64,000 nucleotides of DNA from Brachypterus glaber (Eukaryota; Arthropoda; Insecta; Coleoptera; Kateretidae), in assembly GCA_958510825.1 (NCBI GenBank), contig OY294054.1, positions 6,371,683 to 6,435,682 of the forward strand, written 5' to 3'. The notes beneath the pieces were generated by a model that made no database searches, was not told the DNA's origin, and worked only from the letters and a program-made list of their open reading frames with translations. Positions within the stretch are counted from its first letter, which is position 1; every line of letters starts with the position of its first letter. Shown here in pieces: positions 43,474-54,119 of the stretch. A program made the position numbers and the translations under genes.

Positions 43474-43938
43474 TTAATTTTTTACCAACATATCCATACA
43501 TTTTTCCACTTCCACCAACACTTTTTGAATTGAACGTTTTGTTTTGCTCAAGTGTACTGCACATTTTCTGAGTTTCGATGTTGCATCCATTTTTATTACA
43601 CCCATACCGAGTTTCAATTTTGTTTTCATAGCTCCGGCCACAGCTAGAGAGGCAAGTCTTTCACCCAGCGATACGTCTTTGGATCTGAATCGCTCCATCG
43701 ATTCCTTGGCTAATATTTTGTCGGCCTCGTGACGTAACTTTAAATCTTTATTTAACGAGTATTGAATGTCGTGTTTTCGACAGCTTTCATCCAACAAATT
43801 AACACCCTTATCTCCACGAGCCAATCGTTCTTGTAATTTGGTCCCAGGTCCACAATACCTATAGCCAGGTATATGCAGCTCAAAGGGCAGTTTGTTAATT
43901 GCGCTATTTAATATTCCCGATCCTACATAATATTTCAT
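43474..43938 (-). CDS. Polinton PLA2-like (parvovirus VP1-type) protein
   Basis: An intact 154-codon frame. The calcium-loop motif YRYCGPGTKL (residues about 27-36) and the catalytic helix LDESCRKHDIQYS (about 50-62), with the His-Asp pair, match the short secreted/viral phospholipase A2 fold. The N terminus carries SAINKLPFELHIPGY, also found after the gap at 63914. The C-terminal half is helical and lysine-rich. In related particles such a domain helps breach membranes; for this copy that is inference. It is divergent to the ATPase gene, with 110 bp between starts. Confidence 0.85.
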   Translation of the reverse strand: MKYYVGSGILNSAINKLPFELHIPGYRYCGPGTKLQERLARGDKGVNLLDESCRKHDIQYSLNKDLKLRHEADKILAKESMERFRSKDVSLGERLASLAVAGAMKTKLKLGMGVIKMDATSKLRKCAVHLSKTKRSIQKVLVEVEKCMDMLVKN

Positions 43939-44048
43939 ATTTGTTCAACAGCACTCACGTGTCTACACTGCAACTGATATCAAATAAACTGTACACTTGT
44001 ATTTATGGTTCAGTTGTGATGTTAGAGTGGCGGCTGCACGTTGGCGTT

Positions 44049-44335
44049 ATGCAAACGACAAAGAAAATGAAAATTATTCAGCAAAAAACTCGTTTAAACG
44101 TTGAAAACAACGACGATAAAGACTTTGGAGTGAAAGTAGTTGTAAGAAAACATGGAAAACTATTACCACCCACCATACGTTGTCTTATTGTTGGTCCATC
44201 AAACTGTGGAAAAACCAACATGATGATTTCACTAATCGAACATGAGAATGGATTAAAATTTGAAAATGTATACGTTTATTCACGATCAACCCAAATACAA
44301 ATATCTGGCTGAAGCCAAGCCAAATTCGATATTTA
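44049..44335 (+). pseudogene. Polinton packaging ATPase, N-terminal part
   Basis: The start is taken at ATG 44049 (MQTTKKMKIIQQKT); an in-frame ATG lies upstream at 43899. DFGVKVVVRKHGKLLPPTIR leads into the Walker A loop IVGPSNCGKTNMM, then FENVYVYS. After 44280 the frame shifts: PKYKYLAEAKPNSIF is readable in another frame. The LINE insertion begins at about 44336. This is the FtsK/HerA-type motor that would load DNA into capsids. The rest lies at 51455-51790. Confidence 0.85.
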
Positions 44336-44576
44336 ATAATAATAATAATCTTTATTTCACAAATTACATCAATTATACAACCATGAACTATAAATAATTA
44401 CAAAACATTTATGCATAACCAACATGAAAATGAAAATAGTCAAAAGAGAGAAAAAGAAACATAGTACCTAAATATATGAACTTAATCTATAACATTTACA
44501 TTTAAATATTCTGACATTGAATACGGCTCTAATTGAACCAATAAATTAAAAATTTGCCTCTTGAACGAGGAGAAGT

Positions 44577-46398
44577 TTAAAATAGATTTGATACTGTTAG
44601 GTTACTTATTAAAAACAATAATACACATATAAAAACTACCTTTTTCGAACTGTCCCTAGAAGACCTAAAACTACTAAAAATACTTTTGTTTTTAAACATA
44701 AAAGTTAAAAGCTCATAAATATAAAGCCCAGTTAAAGTAAGAATACCATTTTCTTTAAAATGACCCCTACAAGAACCATTGTACTGTAGACCTAACATAG
44801 TGCGTAAAGCGCGTTTTTGAATTTTAAAAGCATCCTCTGCGTTCGAACTCTGACCCCAAAAAGTGACGCCGTATCTTAGGACTGATTGAAAGTTTGCGAA
44901 ATACACCGATTTTAATGTTTCAAAATTAACGTACGATTTTAACACCCGTAGTGAGTAACATGTAATATTTAATTTTTTACACAATTGTGCTAAATGTAAA
45001 TTCCAACTTAAATTTTCATCCAACATTAATCCCAAAAATTTAGTGTCTCTCGCAGTATTCAAAAATTTGTCGCCAAACGGCAGAACTTCAGGGGTGATAA
45101 AGTTCGAACGAGAGGTTTTAAAACCTACTATATTAGTTTTTTCGCGATTTAAAAGAAGTTTATTTTTCTGTAAAATATTTTTTACACATTTGTTATACAA
45201 TAAAATTAATTCATGAAAGTATTTAGCCCTCATTAGCAGGTTTGTGTCATCCGCAAAGTTAATTAGGCTACAATTTAAATTAAAAAAAGCATTTATGATG
45301 TCATTCATGAAAATTATGAAAAGCAAAGGACCTATAATACTTCCCTGTGCCATGCCGGTGCCCTCCAGAATTGATGGGTCAGAAAAGTAATAAACACCAT
45401 TTTTAACGACAGCCACTCTTTGTGATCTTCTTGTTAAGTATGATTTTATCCACCGCAGTGCATTTTTGTAACAAAATGTCGTGGTCTATTGACTCATAGG
45501 CCTTAGTTAAATCTAAAAATAAGGCAATAATGTACTCAAAATTTTCAAACCCGGAGAGAATACCATGCGCAAAATCATGCACGGCGGTAGTTGTGGATCG
45601 ATTTTTTAAATATCCATGTTGGCTTTCGTTAAAAAGGTTATTTACTTCAAAAAATTCAGTTACTCTTCTAGCCATGGCTGTCTCAAAAATTTTTGAAAAA
45701 GCTGATAGAAGGCTTATAGGTCTATTATTTTCAATTTGACATGGATCATTCTTTTTATGGAGTGGTTTTACTAACGCAACCTTTAACTTTTTGGGAAATA
45801 CACCATGAACCAATGAATTGTTGACCATATAAGCAAGAGGTTCAGAAATTTGCAAAGCACACAACTTTAATATTGCCACAGGTATTTCATCGACGCCACT
45901 GCTCCATTTGTTTTTTAAATTTCTAATAACATCTAAAACTTCTAAACTTAAAACTGGTCTTAAAAAAATTGAGTTTTCATTATTTACAATGTCACAGGTA
46001 AAGTCTACATGTTCTAAATTGTCTACAAGGTTTTTGGCCATGTTTGCAAAATACGAATTTAAGTTATCAGCCACTAATTTGGGTTCACCCGGTATATGAA
46101 AACTTTTATTTTTTAAATCACCTTTGATGTCTTTTATTACATTCCAGACTGTTTTGTTTTTGTTTTCAGACCTGTCTATGCGCCTAGAGTATACTCCTTT
46201 TCTAAAATTTACTAATAGTTGATTGTATTGCTTTTTTACTTGATTATATTCATTAGTAAACCTATTATCTACAGTTTTTAATGTATATAATATATCTAAT
46301 CTGTGCTTACAATTATTTATCTCTGGCGAGTCATATTTTATATTTTTAGTTTTTATTTTACATAGACTTTTTAAAACATTCATTATAAATAGGTACAA
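44577..46398 (-). pseudogene. LINE B reverse transcriptase
   Basis: Frames 46398-45403 and 45416-44577 overlap. The first has RPISLLSAFSKIFETAM, NESQHGYLKNRSTTTAV and FLDLTKAYESIDHDILL (RT motifs 1-3/A). The second has AQGSIIGPLLFIIFMNDI and the catalytic NFADDTNLL, then TKFLGLMLDENLSW. A single frameshift near 45410 breaks the polymerase. Downstream of the stop lies a 3' UTR of about 220 bp with the ATT tail. Confidence 0.9.
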
Positions 46399-46419
46399 AA
46401 ATATTCATGAAAGTATCAT

Positions 46420-47215
46420 ATTGACTGTTTACATCAATCTCTGGACAAGCACACAGGGGCTCCCAGTCCTGTTCACTAAGTGTATTTATGAATTTGATCT
46501 TACTCTCCTGGCTGTAATCTCTTTTAATCTGAAAAACTTCTTGACTGTTTTCTATATTAAACTCTAACTTTTGACCCAGATGGTCAGATATTTGATAATT
46601 AATATTTTTTGCTTTAAAAAAATCTATGTTACTAAATATGTTATCAATACATTTTCTAGTCGTTGCAGTGATCCTAGTATGATCAAATACTGATTATTTC
46701 AAATTAAAAGAGTTTAGCAGTTCTAAAAAGGATAGTGAATGGTTGGTTTTTACCTTAAGATTGATGTTGAAGTCACCTCCTATTACGATTCTACAGTTTT
46801 CTGCACTTATAATATCCAATGCCTTTTCTAGGGCTTCAAAAAACTTATTAATATCCGACTCTGGTGTTCTATATACACTAATCACTACGTATTTTACTTC
46901 ACAAACCTTGAATCCTACTGCAGAAAATTCGAAAACATATTGTGATGAGAGCTTTTTAATATCTTTTCGTTCTTTCGCTGCAATGTCACCTCTACAATAT
47001 ATTGCTGATCCACCATGTTCTCCCTCATTTCGACAATAGGAGGATACTAGTCTATATCCATATAAGTTATACAATAAAATTTACTCCCTGGATTTCCAGT
47101 GTTCGGATACACATATGCATAAACACTCTTTGTTTTCGTTAAGTAGTACATTGAGTTTATCTGCCGAGTTGCCAATGGATTGCAAGTTTTGATGGATAAT
47201 ACTAGCATTTAGTGA
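46420..47215 (-). pseudogene. LINE B AP-type endonuclease
   Basis: The frame 47074-46694 has the endonuclease core: GYRLVSSYCRNEGEHGGSAI, VYRTPESDINKFF and IVIGGDFNINL. The N-terminal part (SIIHQNLQSIGNSADKLNVL) is readable upstream to about 47215 after a stop. The C-terminal part continues to 46400 with SDHLGQKLEF in another frame. It would nick the target for reverse transcription; here it is broken by stops. Confidence 0.8.
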
Positions 47216-47238
47216 CAAGCTTCTTGTTGATCCTGAGG

Positions 47239-48069
47239 TTAATCCTTTGTCCTCTTTCTTGCCAGGCTGTATAAAAAATTACTGATACAGGCACCTTCTG
47301 GCCACAATTCAGGTTTTTTGAGATCTTCAAGTGCATTATATGGAACAGTTACAATATAAGACTTATATATTTGAGGATATTTGGAGTTTCCTAGTTTTAA
47401 ATCGACTTGTTTGAAACCGCATTCCGTCAAATTTGTCTTTATAGACTCTTCTGTACTTTCAAGGGCCATTCTACTTACATATATAGATACCCTTTTAAAC
47501 TAGAATTTGTATTGCTTCCAATTATGTTAGTTTTTCGATTTTTCTTATAGGTTACAATTTTAAATTAATTTTCCTGATTTTGTGTTCGTTTATTATTTTT
47601 GACAGCTGGCAGTTCAGTTTGTTTTTTGGATATCTGTCTTTGCGCTGGCTTTGCCATCTGTTGACCACTGTTATCGTTCTTCATAATTGTAGTAGGTTGC
47701 GTAGCACGGTGAATAATTAATCTCGGCACCTGTTGGTTATTTGGCAAACTAACCAAGTTATTTTGCTGTTTGTTTACAGATTTTTTGTTACCAGAATTTT
47801 TTTCGGCCTCCATAATCGCAATTTTATCTTCTAATGCTGCAATTTTCGCCTGTAAGAAACCATTAAAATCCATAAGAATCTTATTTTTGCACATCACCTC
47901 CTGGAATAGCATGTGTTCTAATATATTACTTGTATCCGGAGTAAGGCAAACATTTTCACTCACTTCCTCCGCGACATGTTGACACTCATTATTTTTTGCT
48001 AGTAATGACTGTTTTAAGCATCCAGGATGAAAAATCTCATTGCACTTTTTACATAATAATTTATCACGC
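47239..48069 (-). pseudogene. LINE B ORF1 (zinc finger and coiled coil), 5'-truncated
   Basis: It starts abruptly in a PHD-like zinc finger (LLCKKCNEIFHPGCLKQSLL) fused to LINE A. A coiled-coil stretch (FLQAKIAALEDKIAIMEAEK) and a polar Asn/Gln-rich region follow, to 47565. The C-terminal nucleic-acid-binding part, KSYIVTVPYNALEDLKKPEL and WPEGACISNFL, lies in the frame 47469-47239. Confidence 0.75.
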
Positions 48070-49290
48070 ACTACTAGTGATTTGTAGACACATAGTATGC
48101 TACTAGGTGAAAATTCAGATAAATTTCGAGTGAAACCTAACATTTTATTCGCTTTAGAACAAATAGTTTTTATGTGGCTAGAAAAGTTGGCATTTTCATT
48201 AAATGTTATACCCAGGTCTTTAACCGAAGTAACATAATTTAAAGCAGTGTTATTCAGCTGATAATTGCTATGATATTTTTTTGATCCAGTGTAAAAATTA
48301 ATAAAACAGCATTTACTAATATGTAAGTTAAGTTTGTTGCGAGTTGACCAACTAAATAAACTGTCTAGATCTTCTTGCAAAAGTAACATGTCAAGATAAC
48401 AATTAACAGCTAGAAAGATTTTGAGGTCATCTGCAAACAATAAGAAATCACTGTGTTTTATGTCATTTACAAATATAAGAAAAAATAAAGGGGCACAGTG
48501 AGATCCTTGGGGGCGCCGGAAAATACTAGAATTGTAAAAGAGAGACATCCGCCAACTTTGACGTTCTGTGTGCGATTGGTTAAAAAGCTACTGATCCACC
48601 GTATTAACTTCTGTGAAAATTCAAATAGAACCAATTTTTTAATTAGCAAGAAATGATCTACTCTGTCGAATGCTTTTGAAAAGTCAGTATATATAGAATC
48701 AAGTTGTAAACCCTTGGATAAGCAATCTAAAATTTTTGATTTATATAATAGTAGGTTAGATGATGTGGAACGACCCGAACAGAAGCCATGTTGCTGATTG
48801 ATGATATACGGTTTACACTGCCAGCTTAACTGATCGCACACCAAACTATCAAACATTTTTGGAATATTAGACTGGATTGATACTCCACGGTAGTTTTTGA
48901 CGCTATTGCGATCCCCAGATTTAAATATAGGTATAATGAAGCTTTGCTTCCAAATTTTAGGAAATATACCCTCATTAAATGATAAATTAAACAAGGCAGA
49001 TAAAGGTTCTGACAAACTACACACACATTTTTTTAAAAGAATATTAGGAATACCATCCGGTCCAGATGAATACTTAGTTGGTATCTGTTTTATTTTTTTG
49101 AAAACATCCACTGGCGTTATTTTATTGATAGTAATAATACGACAGTTACTTGCAGAATTTTCGTTAGGTTCGCTAGAAGATTGACTAGTAGTGTTGCTGT
49201 ACACAGTGGAAAAATATTCTGCAAATAAATTCAAAATATCAGTTGGAGTAGAAGCTGAGGATTCATCTAGAAACATGACGTTAGGCAAGG
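48070..49290 (-). pseudogene. LINE A reverse transcriptase, 3'-truncated
   Basis: Frame 49288-48467 has KNYRGVSIQSNIPKMFDSLV, NQQHGFCSGRSTSSNLLLYK and IYTDFSKAFDRVDHFLLIKK. The next frame (from 48548) has PQGSHCAPLFFLIFVNDIKH and the catalytic LLFADDLKIFL, then VKDLGITFNENANFSSHI. The protein stops at VYKSLV near 48080, where LINE B begins in frame. The thumb and C terminus are missing. A shift near 48500 divides it. Confidence 0.9.
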
Positions 49291-49299
49291 CTTATTTTT

Positions 49300-50340
49300 T
49301 TGTTTCTCGTTAACAAATTTCCAAAAACTTTTTGGGTTAGAGTTAAGACATTGATCTGTTTTTTTAATGTAGTTTATGTAACATATCCTAGACAGGTCTC
49401 TGCATCTATTCCTTAAATTAGAAAAAATTACATAATCATCGTGACACTTACTGATTTGATAATTTTTATTAGATGTCGCAGATTAGCGTTAAACCAGTTT
49501 GGAAAGTTTGACTTTTTAAAACGTTTAACGGGTACATATAAAGATATTCAACAATAAATTATTTCATAAAATAGGTCAGAAGCTGCGTTTGTGTCAAGAG
49601 TTTTAAATATATTGGGCCAATCAAAATTTGAGAGGTATTCATTTAACAATAGATAATTTGTATTCTTAAAATCCATGTAACTTTCTGTAAAGTTCATATT
49701 ATCAAAATTCTCAACACTAGCTAAAATTTCATAACAATAGGCGACATGATGATTAGAGTAACTCATTAGCGGATCATTTGGTATGGATACATGTGTTTCA
49801 GGTAAGTTAGAAAATAGTAAATCCAAGAATACATTACGATTGTTTGGTATGGAATTGACTTGGAAAATATTTAAGAAGTTGTAACAATCAGCCAGACACA
49901 ATGCAGATGGTGAGTTGCAGTCAACAAATATAGAGTTCTCAACTATTGTCCAATGGGCTTCTGGTATATTAAAGTCCCCGAAAAATTAAAAATTAGCATC
50001 CGGATAAGAAAGGGCGATATTTTCAACTGTGCTGCAATGATCTTCATACTTGTTGAGTGGCGAGACTGGGGGTATGTAAACCCCGCCAACTATAAAACAT
50101 TGGTTGCTGATTTTAAACTCCACGTAAAGTTGCTCAACACTGTCGATATTTGTGAAAATACGCTTGGTTCGTAATTCTTTTTTGGTTAGTAGTAATACAC
50201 CCCCTCCTCTTGATTTATGGCTCGTATGTTGATTTCTGTCACACCTGAAAATATCATAGGGAGCTTGTATTTCATTATCAAAGATGTTGTTCGTTAGGCC
50301 TGATTCAGTGATAATAATGACGTCATAGTTAGACAATGAT
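49300..50340 (-). pseudogene. LINE A AP-type endonuclease
   Basis: Frame 50336-49986 gives NYDVIIITESGLTNNIFDNE, SRGGGVLLL and IVGGVYIPPVSPLNKY. The following part reads GDFNIPEAHW near 49950, then 49901-49548 with NVFLDLLFSNLPE and SYSNHHVAYCYE. These are the order and motifs of an APE-type nuclease (E, Y, GDFN, SDH-like). Stops and shifts at about 49985 and 49910 break it. Confidence 0.85.
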
Positions 50341-50403
50341 ACTGCTTGACTTGAAGTTTAGTTGACATGCCTCCTACGTTCTGATAGTAACATTGTATTG
50401 GGG

Positions 50404-51197
50404 TCAGTTGACGTTTTTTACTACCTTGGTAGTAGACTGGGACAGGGGTTCTTCATTGACAATTACTTCTGGGATTTTGGGCACACCATTAATGTATTTT
50501 ATGGTAAGATTATTTTCACCCGAAGCTTGCCTGTTTGTCAGTTCCGTCTTGACCTTCTTATAAAAGTTTTGTTGCATTAACGTTTGATCATTACTAATTA
50601 TATATTTGTTGTACTTCTTTCTGTTTTTTAGGATATTTGTAGCAGTTTCGCTACTTTTAAATATAACTTTTATAGGTCTCGGTTTACTACCCTTTTTACC
50701 TGCTCTTAACACCTTGGATATGCTGTTGTCATCTATACCAATGAGAAAATTTTTTACCAGCATCTTATCATGATCAATTCTTGTTTCCAAATTATCTGAG
50801 TTACTTTCCACTGCTTTATAAATCATGATATTTTTTGATCTAATTTGCCTTTCATTTAATTCCGTGATTACATTATCCATTGGGCATTCAACATTAGTAT
50901 TTAAGTTGGTACGTAAATCATTTAGCTCTCCGGTTAAGTTACTGCACTCCTTAGTTTATCAATATCCTCCTGCATTTGATTAAATTTTCCTAAAATTGCA
51001 GGAACTTTTTTGAAGTTGGATTTGCATGTGACACAAAAAAATAATACAAGTCTCATTTTTAATTCTAAGGTGGCAATTTCAGTTACACTTAGGCCTGAGC
51101 AGTTACCGGACTGATGCATCAAGGAGTTGCAGCAATCACAGGATATATATTTATCCGTTCTCTTAAGCACTAGTTCGCAAGTCTTGCACTTAGACAT
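50404..51197 (-). pseudogene. LINE A ORF1 (PHD-like finger and RNA-binding part)
   Basis: Frame 51197-50934 begins MSKCKTCELVLKRTDKYISC and holds a Cys/His finger (CDCCNSLMHQSGNC…CVTC). Frame 50880-50404 follows after a shift and has IMIYKAVESNSDN, ISKVLRAGKKGSKPRPIKVI and IVNEEPLSQS, an RRM-like or chaperone-like pattern. The 5' UTR extends to about 51454. Confidence 0.8.
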
Positions 51198-51454
51198 TGT
51201 GTAATGTTTCTTACTGTATTGACGACACTTTAAATATTGAAGTCACTTTCGACTGATAAGAGATAAGCCAATGTTTGTTTACACTATGTTAACACTATTA
51301 TAGCTTTATTTTGCAGTTTTTATGCTTAACTTTTACAACACTATACTTGAACTTGCTTATTCATCCTGATTTGTAGTTTTTTAATTTTTAATTCATACTA
51401 TTTTCACTATAGATTTGATTTTAGCGTGAAGTAAATAAAACAGTTCTACTCTTT

Positions 51455-51795
51455 AAAGTGACGACGAAGTAGTAATGGGTCGGCACAATCACATCGACTC
51501 GTTTTATTTGTGTTAAACCTATGCTAAAATTCCCAAACATTTAATACGGGACAATGCTAATGTTTTGGTGCTCTTTAAACAGGATGAATTAAATTTGAAA
51601 CATATCTATAACGATCATGTGGGAGCCGCTGATATGTCTTCCGATATCTTTAAAAATATCTGCTCGCACTGTTGGAAACTTCCTATGGATTCCTGACCAT
51701 TTTTAAGGATGATAAGATGAACGGTGGACGATATTGAATGGGGTTCGATCAACATATAAACCTCGAATAACCTTTCAGTTTGACTCATTAATGTT
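51455..51795 (+). pseudogene. Polinton packaging ATPase, C-terminal part
   Basis: Reading resumes after the LINE with VVMGRHNHIDSFYLC, a stop (TAA at about 51517), then TYAKIPKHLIRDNANVLVLF, KQDELNLKHIYNDHVG and FKNICSHCWKLP. The last lines (GGRY…GFD) are in other frames. So the gene has the LINE insertion plus at least two further breaks. The missing stretch between the halves includes the expected Walker B region. Confidence 0.85.
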
Positions 51796-51821
51796 TTGGT
51801 GTTCTTGGTCCGTGCACCTGT

Positions 51822-52954
51822 ATGAAAATGGATTCGCAAGCAAAAAAACTAAAAGAGAGATTAATCGGAAAGCGGAAAAACATTAAGCAGAAATTCAAAC
51901 TACTCAAAGAGGGCGAAAATGTGCAAGAACAAATGTTTTTACCCATCAAAAAACAACTGCAAAATATTCAAAGCGAACTACAAACAACGGGTGTAAATAA
52001 AAAAACAAAACAAGCGAGAGCAGTCTCACCTATGTAAAATATGAAGTTAAAACCAAACCACCTGATGATGATGATGATGACGTAAAACATGAAATCAATA
52101 ATATATTTACGAAACCATATTCAACGTTGACATCGTCGCCATCGTCAACACCAATTAATCCCGAAAGAATAAGAAAAAGAAGAGCAGAACTGTTTTCAGC
52201 ATTACCATCATCATCAATGAAAGAAGGAGATGTCAGTTCGTTGAAACATTCCATATTGAATGAAATAAATGATGACGAAGATGATGATGATGATGATGGT
52301 TACTCTAATGATGATGATGATGAAAGCGTCCTTATCAAATCACGTAAAGAGGAAATGCAGCAGCAAGCGTATAATGATTATCTGAGTCAATATGAAGAGA
52401 CATTACCGAGAAAATATGTGGCTGAAATGTACGAAGATACTCAAAATAAATTTGATCATAAATATGGGATACGATTGGATCCGAGTCAAGAAAAATTTTA
52501 CATTGGTGATTCTGAAATAAAAATAGATGGATCTGATTTCGTTGTTCAAAACAAGAAATACAAGGGAACTCACGGTCTGTACGAATTACTCTTTAAAAAG
52601 AATCCGATAGGATTTACAGCAGAAGACGAAGAAGTCTATAGAAAAATTGTGATGAAAACAAACGCACATCGACGATATTACAAGTCGAATCAGCAAGTTG
52701 CCGGCAGTAAGTTGAACAAATATAAAAAAATTTTGGCTCCACTTATCAACCAATCATCATCATCAGCAACAGGTAAGGGGGTGTTTTTGAAAGCAACCAA
52801 CAACAAAATCGATTACGTTTACTTTGACGATCCCAACGAACTGGTCGAGAGATTGCGTGAATTGTTGGCGTCCCAGCAGACAGGACACACGGCACATGAT
52901 AAGGAAATAACATCAATTGTCGAAGAACTGAGGGAAATTAAAATTATTGCATAA
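51822..52954 (+). pseudogene. Polinton DUF8207-like protein, one frameshift
   Basis: The N-terminal frame 51822-52037 begins MDSQAKKLKERLIGKRKNIK and is a predicted coiled coil. A shift near 52030 leads to the second frame (open to 52954). It carries an acidic tract coded by GAT/GAC repeats, then YGIRLDPSQEKFYIGDSEIK, YKGTHGLYELLFKKNPIGF and KTNAHRRYY. This matches my memory of the insect DUF8207 family, found beside Polinton integrases. The function is unknown. The stop lies 2 bp before the integrase ATG. Confidence 0.7.
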
Positions 52955-52956
52955 AC

Positions 52957-53850
52957 ATGAAACGACAAAAGAACAACAAATTTGCCACCGATGTTAAAAG
53001 AGACGCGATTGAAGAACTTCATAAGCCGGCTAGAATTAATTTTAAAAGACGCAGAGTCGTCATTAAATCATTTAGTGATCTATTTCAAGCAGACCTGGTG
53101 GAAATGATTCCGTACGCAAAGATAAACAACGGCTACAAGTACATTTTGATTGTTATAAATTGTTTTTCCAAATACGTGTGGGCATATCCTTTAAAAAGTA
53201 TAAGTGCCACGGATGTTTGCAAAGCAATGGAAAAGGTTTTTAAAGAACAAGTTCCACAAAACATTCAAACCGATTTGGGTAAAGAGTTTTACAACGAAGA
53301 ATTTAAAAAACTCGCTAAAAAATATAAAGTTAATCATTACAGTACGTACAGCGAGAAAAAGGCTTCGATTGTCGAACGTGTAAATAGAACGATAAAAAAT
53401 TTAATGTGGAAAGAATTTAGCTTTCATGGAGAGTACAAATGGCTTGACTTGCTTCCACATATTGTAAACAAGTATAATAATACCAAACACAGAACCATCG
53501 GCAGGAAAACGATAGACGTGACAGAGAAAAATGCAAGCGAAATCCTAAAAACAGCATACAATCGCATTAAAATGAGTAGTCCGGAGTCGAAATTTCATGT
53601 TGGCGACCATGTTCGAATTTCAAAATTTAGAGGAGTCTTTGACAAACAATACACGCCAAATTGGTCAACGGAAATTTTTTCAGTTAAAAAAGTTCAGTAC
53701 ACCAATCCAACCACCTATCTGCTTCAAGATACACATAGTGAAAACGTATTGGGTGGCTTCTACAGAGAACAACTACAAAAAGTCAAACATAAGGATGTTT
53801 ACCTAGTGGAAAAAGTAGCTACACACACACACACACACACAAATTATTAA
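52957..53850 (+). CDS. Polinton retroviral-type integrase
   Basis: An intact 297-codon frame, ATG 2 bp after the previous stop. The catalytic core shows all three acidic residues: FQADLVEMIPYA, NIQTDLGKEFYNEEF and KKASIVERVNRTIKN. YKYILIVINCFSKYVWAYPL is the typical core strand. The C-terminal domain FHVGDHVRISKFRGVFDKQY is SH3-like. The last residues are His-Thr repeats because the frame runs into a (CA)n microsatellite at 53820-53841. It would insert the Polinton with a short target duplication. Of the Polinton enzymes it is the least damaged. Confidence 0.93.
   Translation: MKRQKNNKFATDVKRDAIEELHKPARINFKRRRVVIKSFSDLFQADLVEMIPYAKINNGYKYILIVINCFSKYVWAYPLKSISATDVCKAMEKVFKEQVPQNIQTDLGKEFYNEEFKKLAKKYKVNHYSTYSEKKASIVERVNRTIKNLMWKEFSFHGEYKWLDLLPHIVNKYNNTKHRTIGRKTIDVTEKNASEILKTAYNRIKMSSPESKFHVGDHVRISKFRGVFDKQYTPNWSTEIFSVKKVQYTNPTTYLLQDTHSENVLGGFYREQLQKVKHKDVYLVEKVATHTHTHTNY
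53820..53841. repeat. (CA)n microsatellite in the integrase 3' end
   Basis: About ten CA units, translated as THTHTHT at the integrase C terminus. Confidence 0.9.
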
Positions 53851-53992
53851 GACTCCTCTTGGTCACAATTCTCTATGAAAATTCTCGGAGGAGGAAAAAT
53901 CTACCCAAGAGTTCTCAAGTCTAGACCCCAAGTCACTAAAAATATACACTAAGACTCCTTGCATTCAATTAAAATATTTTCTATTATAGAAA

Positions 53993-54078
53993 GCTCCGGT
54001 AGCTCAGTTGGTAGTGCATCCGTTTACCAATGCAAGGGTCGACGGTTCGAACGACACACCAGCACCGAGACTTTTTTT
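53993..54078 (+). ncRNA. tRNA-like Pol III unit (tRNA pseudogene or SINE head)
   Basis: GCTCCGG then TAGCTCAGTTGGTAG (A box, 54000-54014), CGGTTCGAACGAC (B box, 54043-54055), and a run of seven T at 54072-54078 as Pol III terminator. The length of about 79 nt fits a tRNA. The cloverleaf is imperfect: the D stem has a mismatch (GCTC/GTGC), the anticodon stem pairs poorly, and the T-stem closing pair is lost. A decayed tRNA or a tRNA-derived SINE head is therefore likelier than a working tRNA. Confidence 0.55.
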
Positions 54079-54119
54079 AATATTAACAACTAGACCACCT
54101 CTATTGTGTTTATATTTCT

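Larger units (their letters stand above)
44336..51454 (-). mobile_element. chimeric LINE insertion in the ATPase gene
   Basis: A minus-strand insertion with an (ATT)n 3' tail at 44336-44355. The 3' part (to about 48070) is one LINE (B: ORF1, endonuclease, RT). The 5' part (about 48070-51454) is a second LINE (A: ORF1, endonuclease, most of RT). A's RT stops inside the thumb region and B starts inside its ORF1 zinc domain. Only one set of target flanks exists. Around 40 bp of ATPase coding appears lost at the insertion point, and no clear duplication is seen. Confidence 0.8.
18441..53850. mobile_element. Polinton (Maverick) with nested retrotransposons
   Basis: The marker set of a Polinton is present: protein-primed DNA polymerase B, major capsid protein, penton-like minor capsid, adenovirus-like cysteine protease, packaging ATPase and a retroviral-type integrase. 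A PLA2-like and several basic proteins typical of insect copies are also seen. After removing insertions of BEL/Pao, gypsy, a LINE chimera and a foldback, the unit is about 17-18 kb, the usual Polinton size. PolB and integrase lie near opposite ends, as is normal. Terminal inverted repeats were not found: the left end abuts a truncated gypsy element, and the right end after the integrase is not defined. Confidence 0.93.

Noticed and set aside
44577..51197. One single long LINE
   Set aside because: Two endonuclease and two RT domains and two different ORF1 zinc fingers are present, so two elements are joined.
53993..54071. Functional tRNA gene
   Set aside because: D, anticodon and T stems are mismatched; kept only as a tRNA-like unit.
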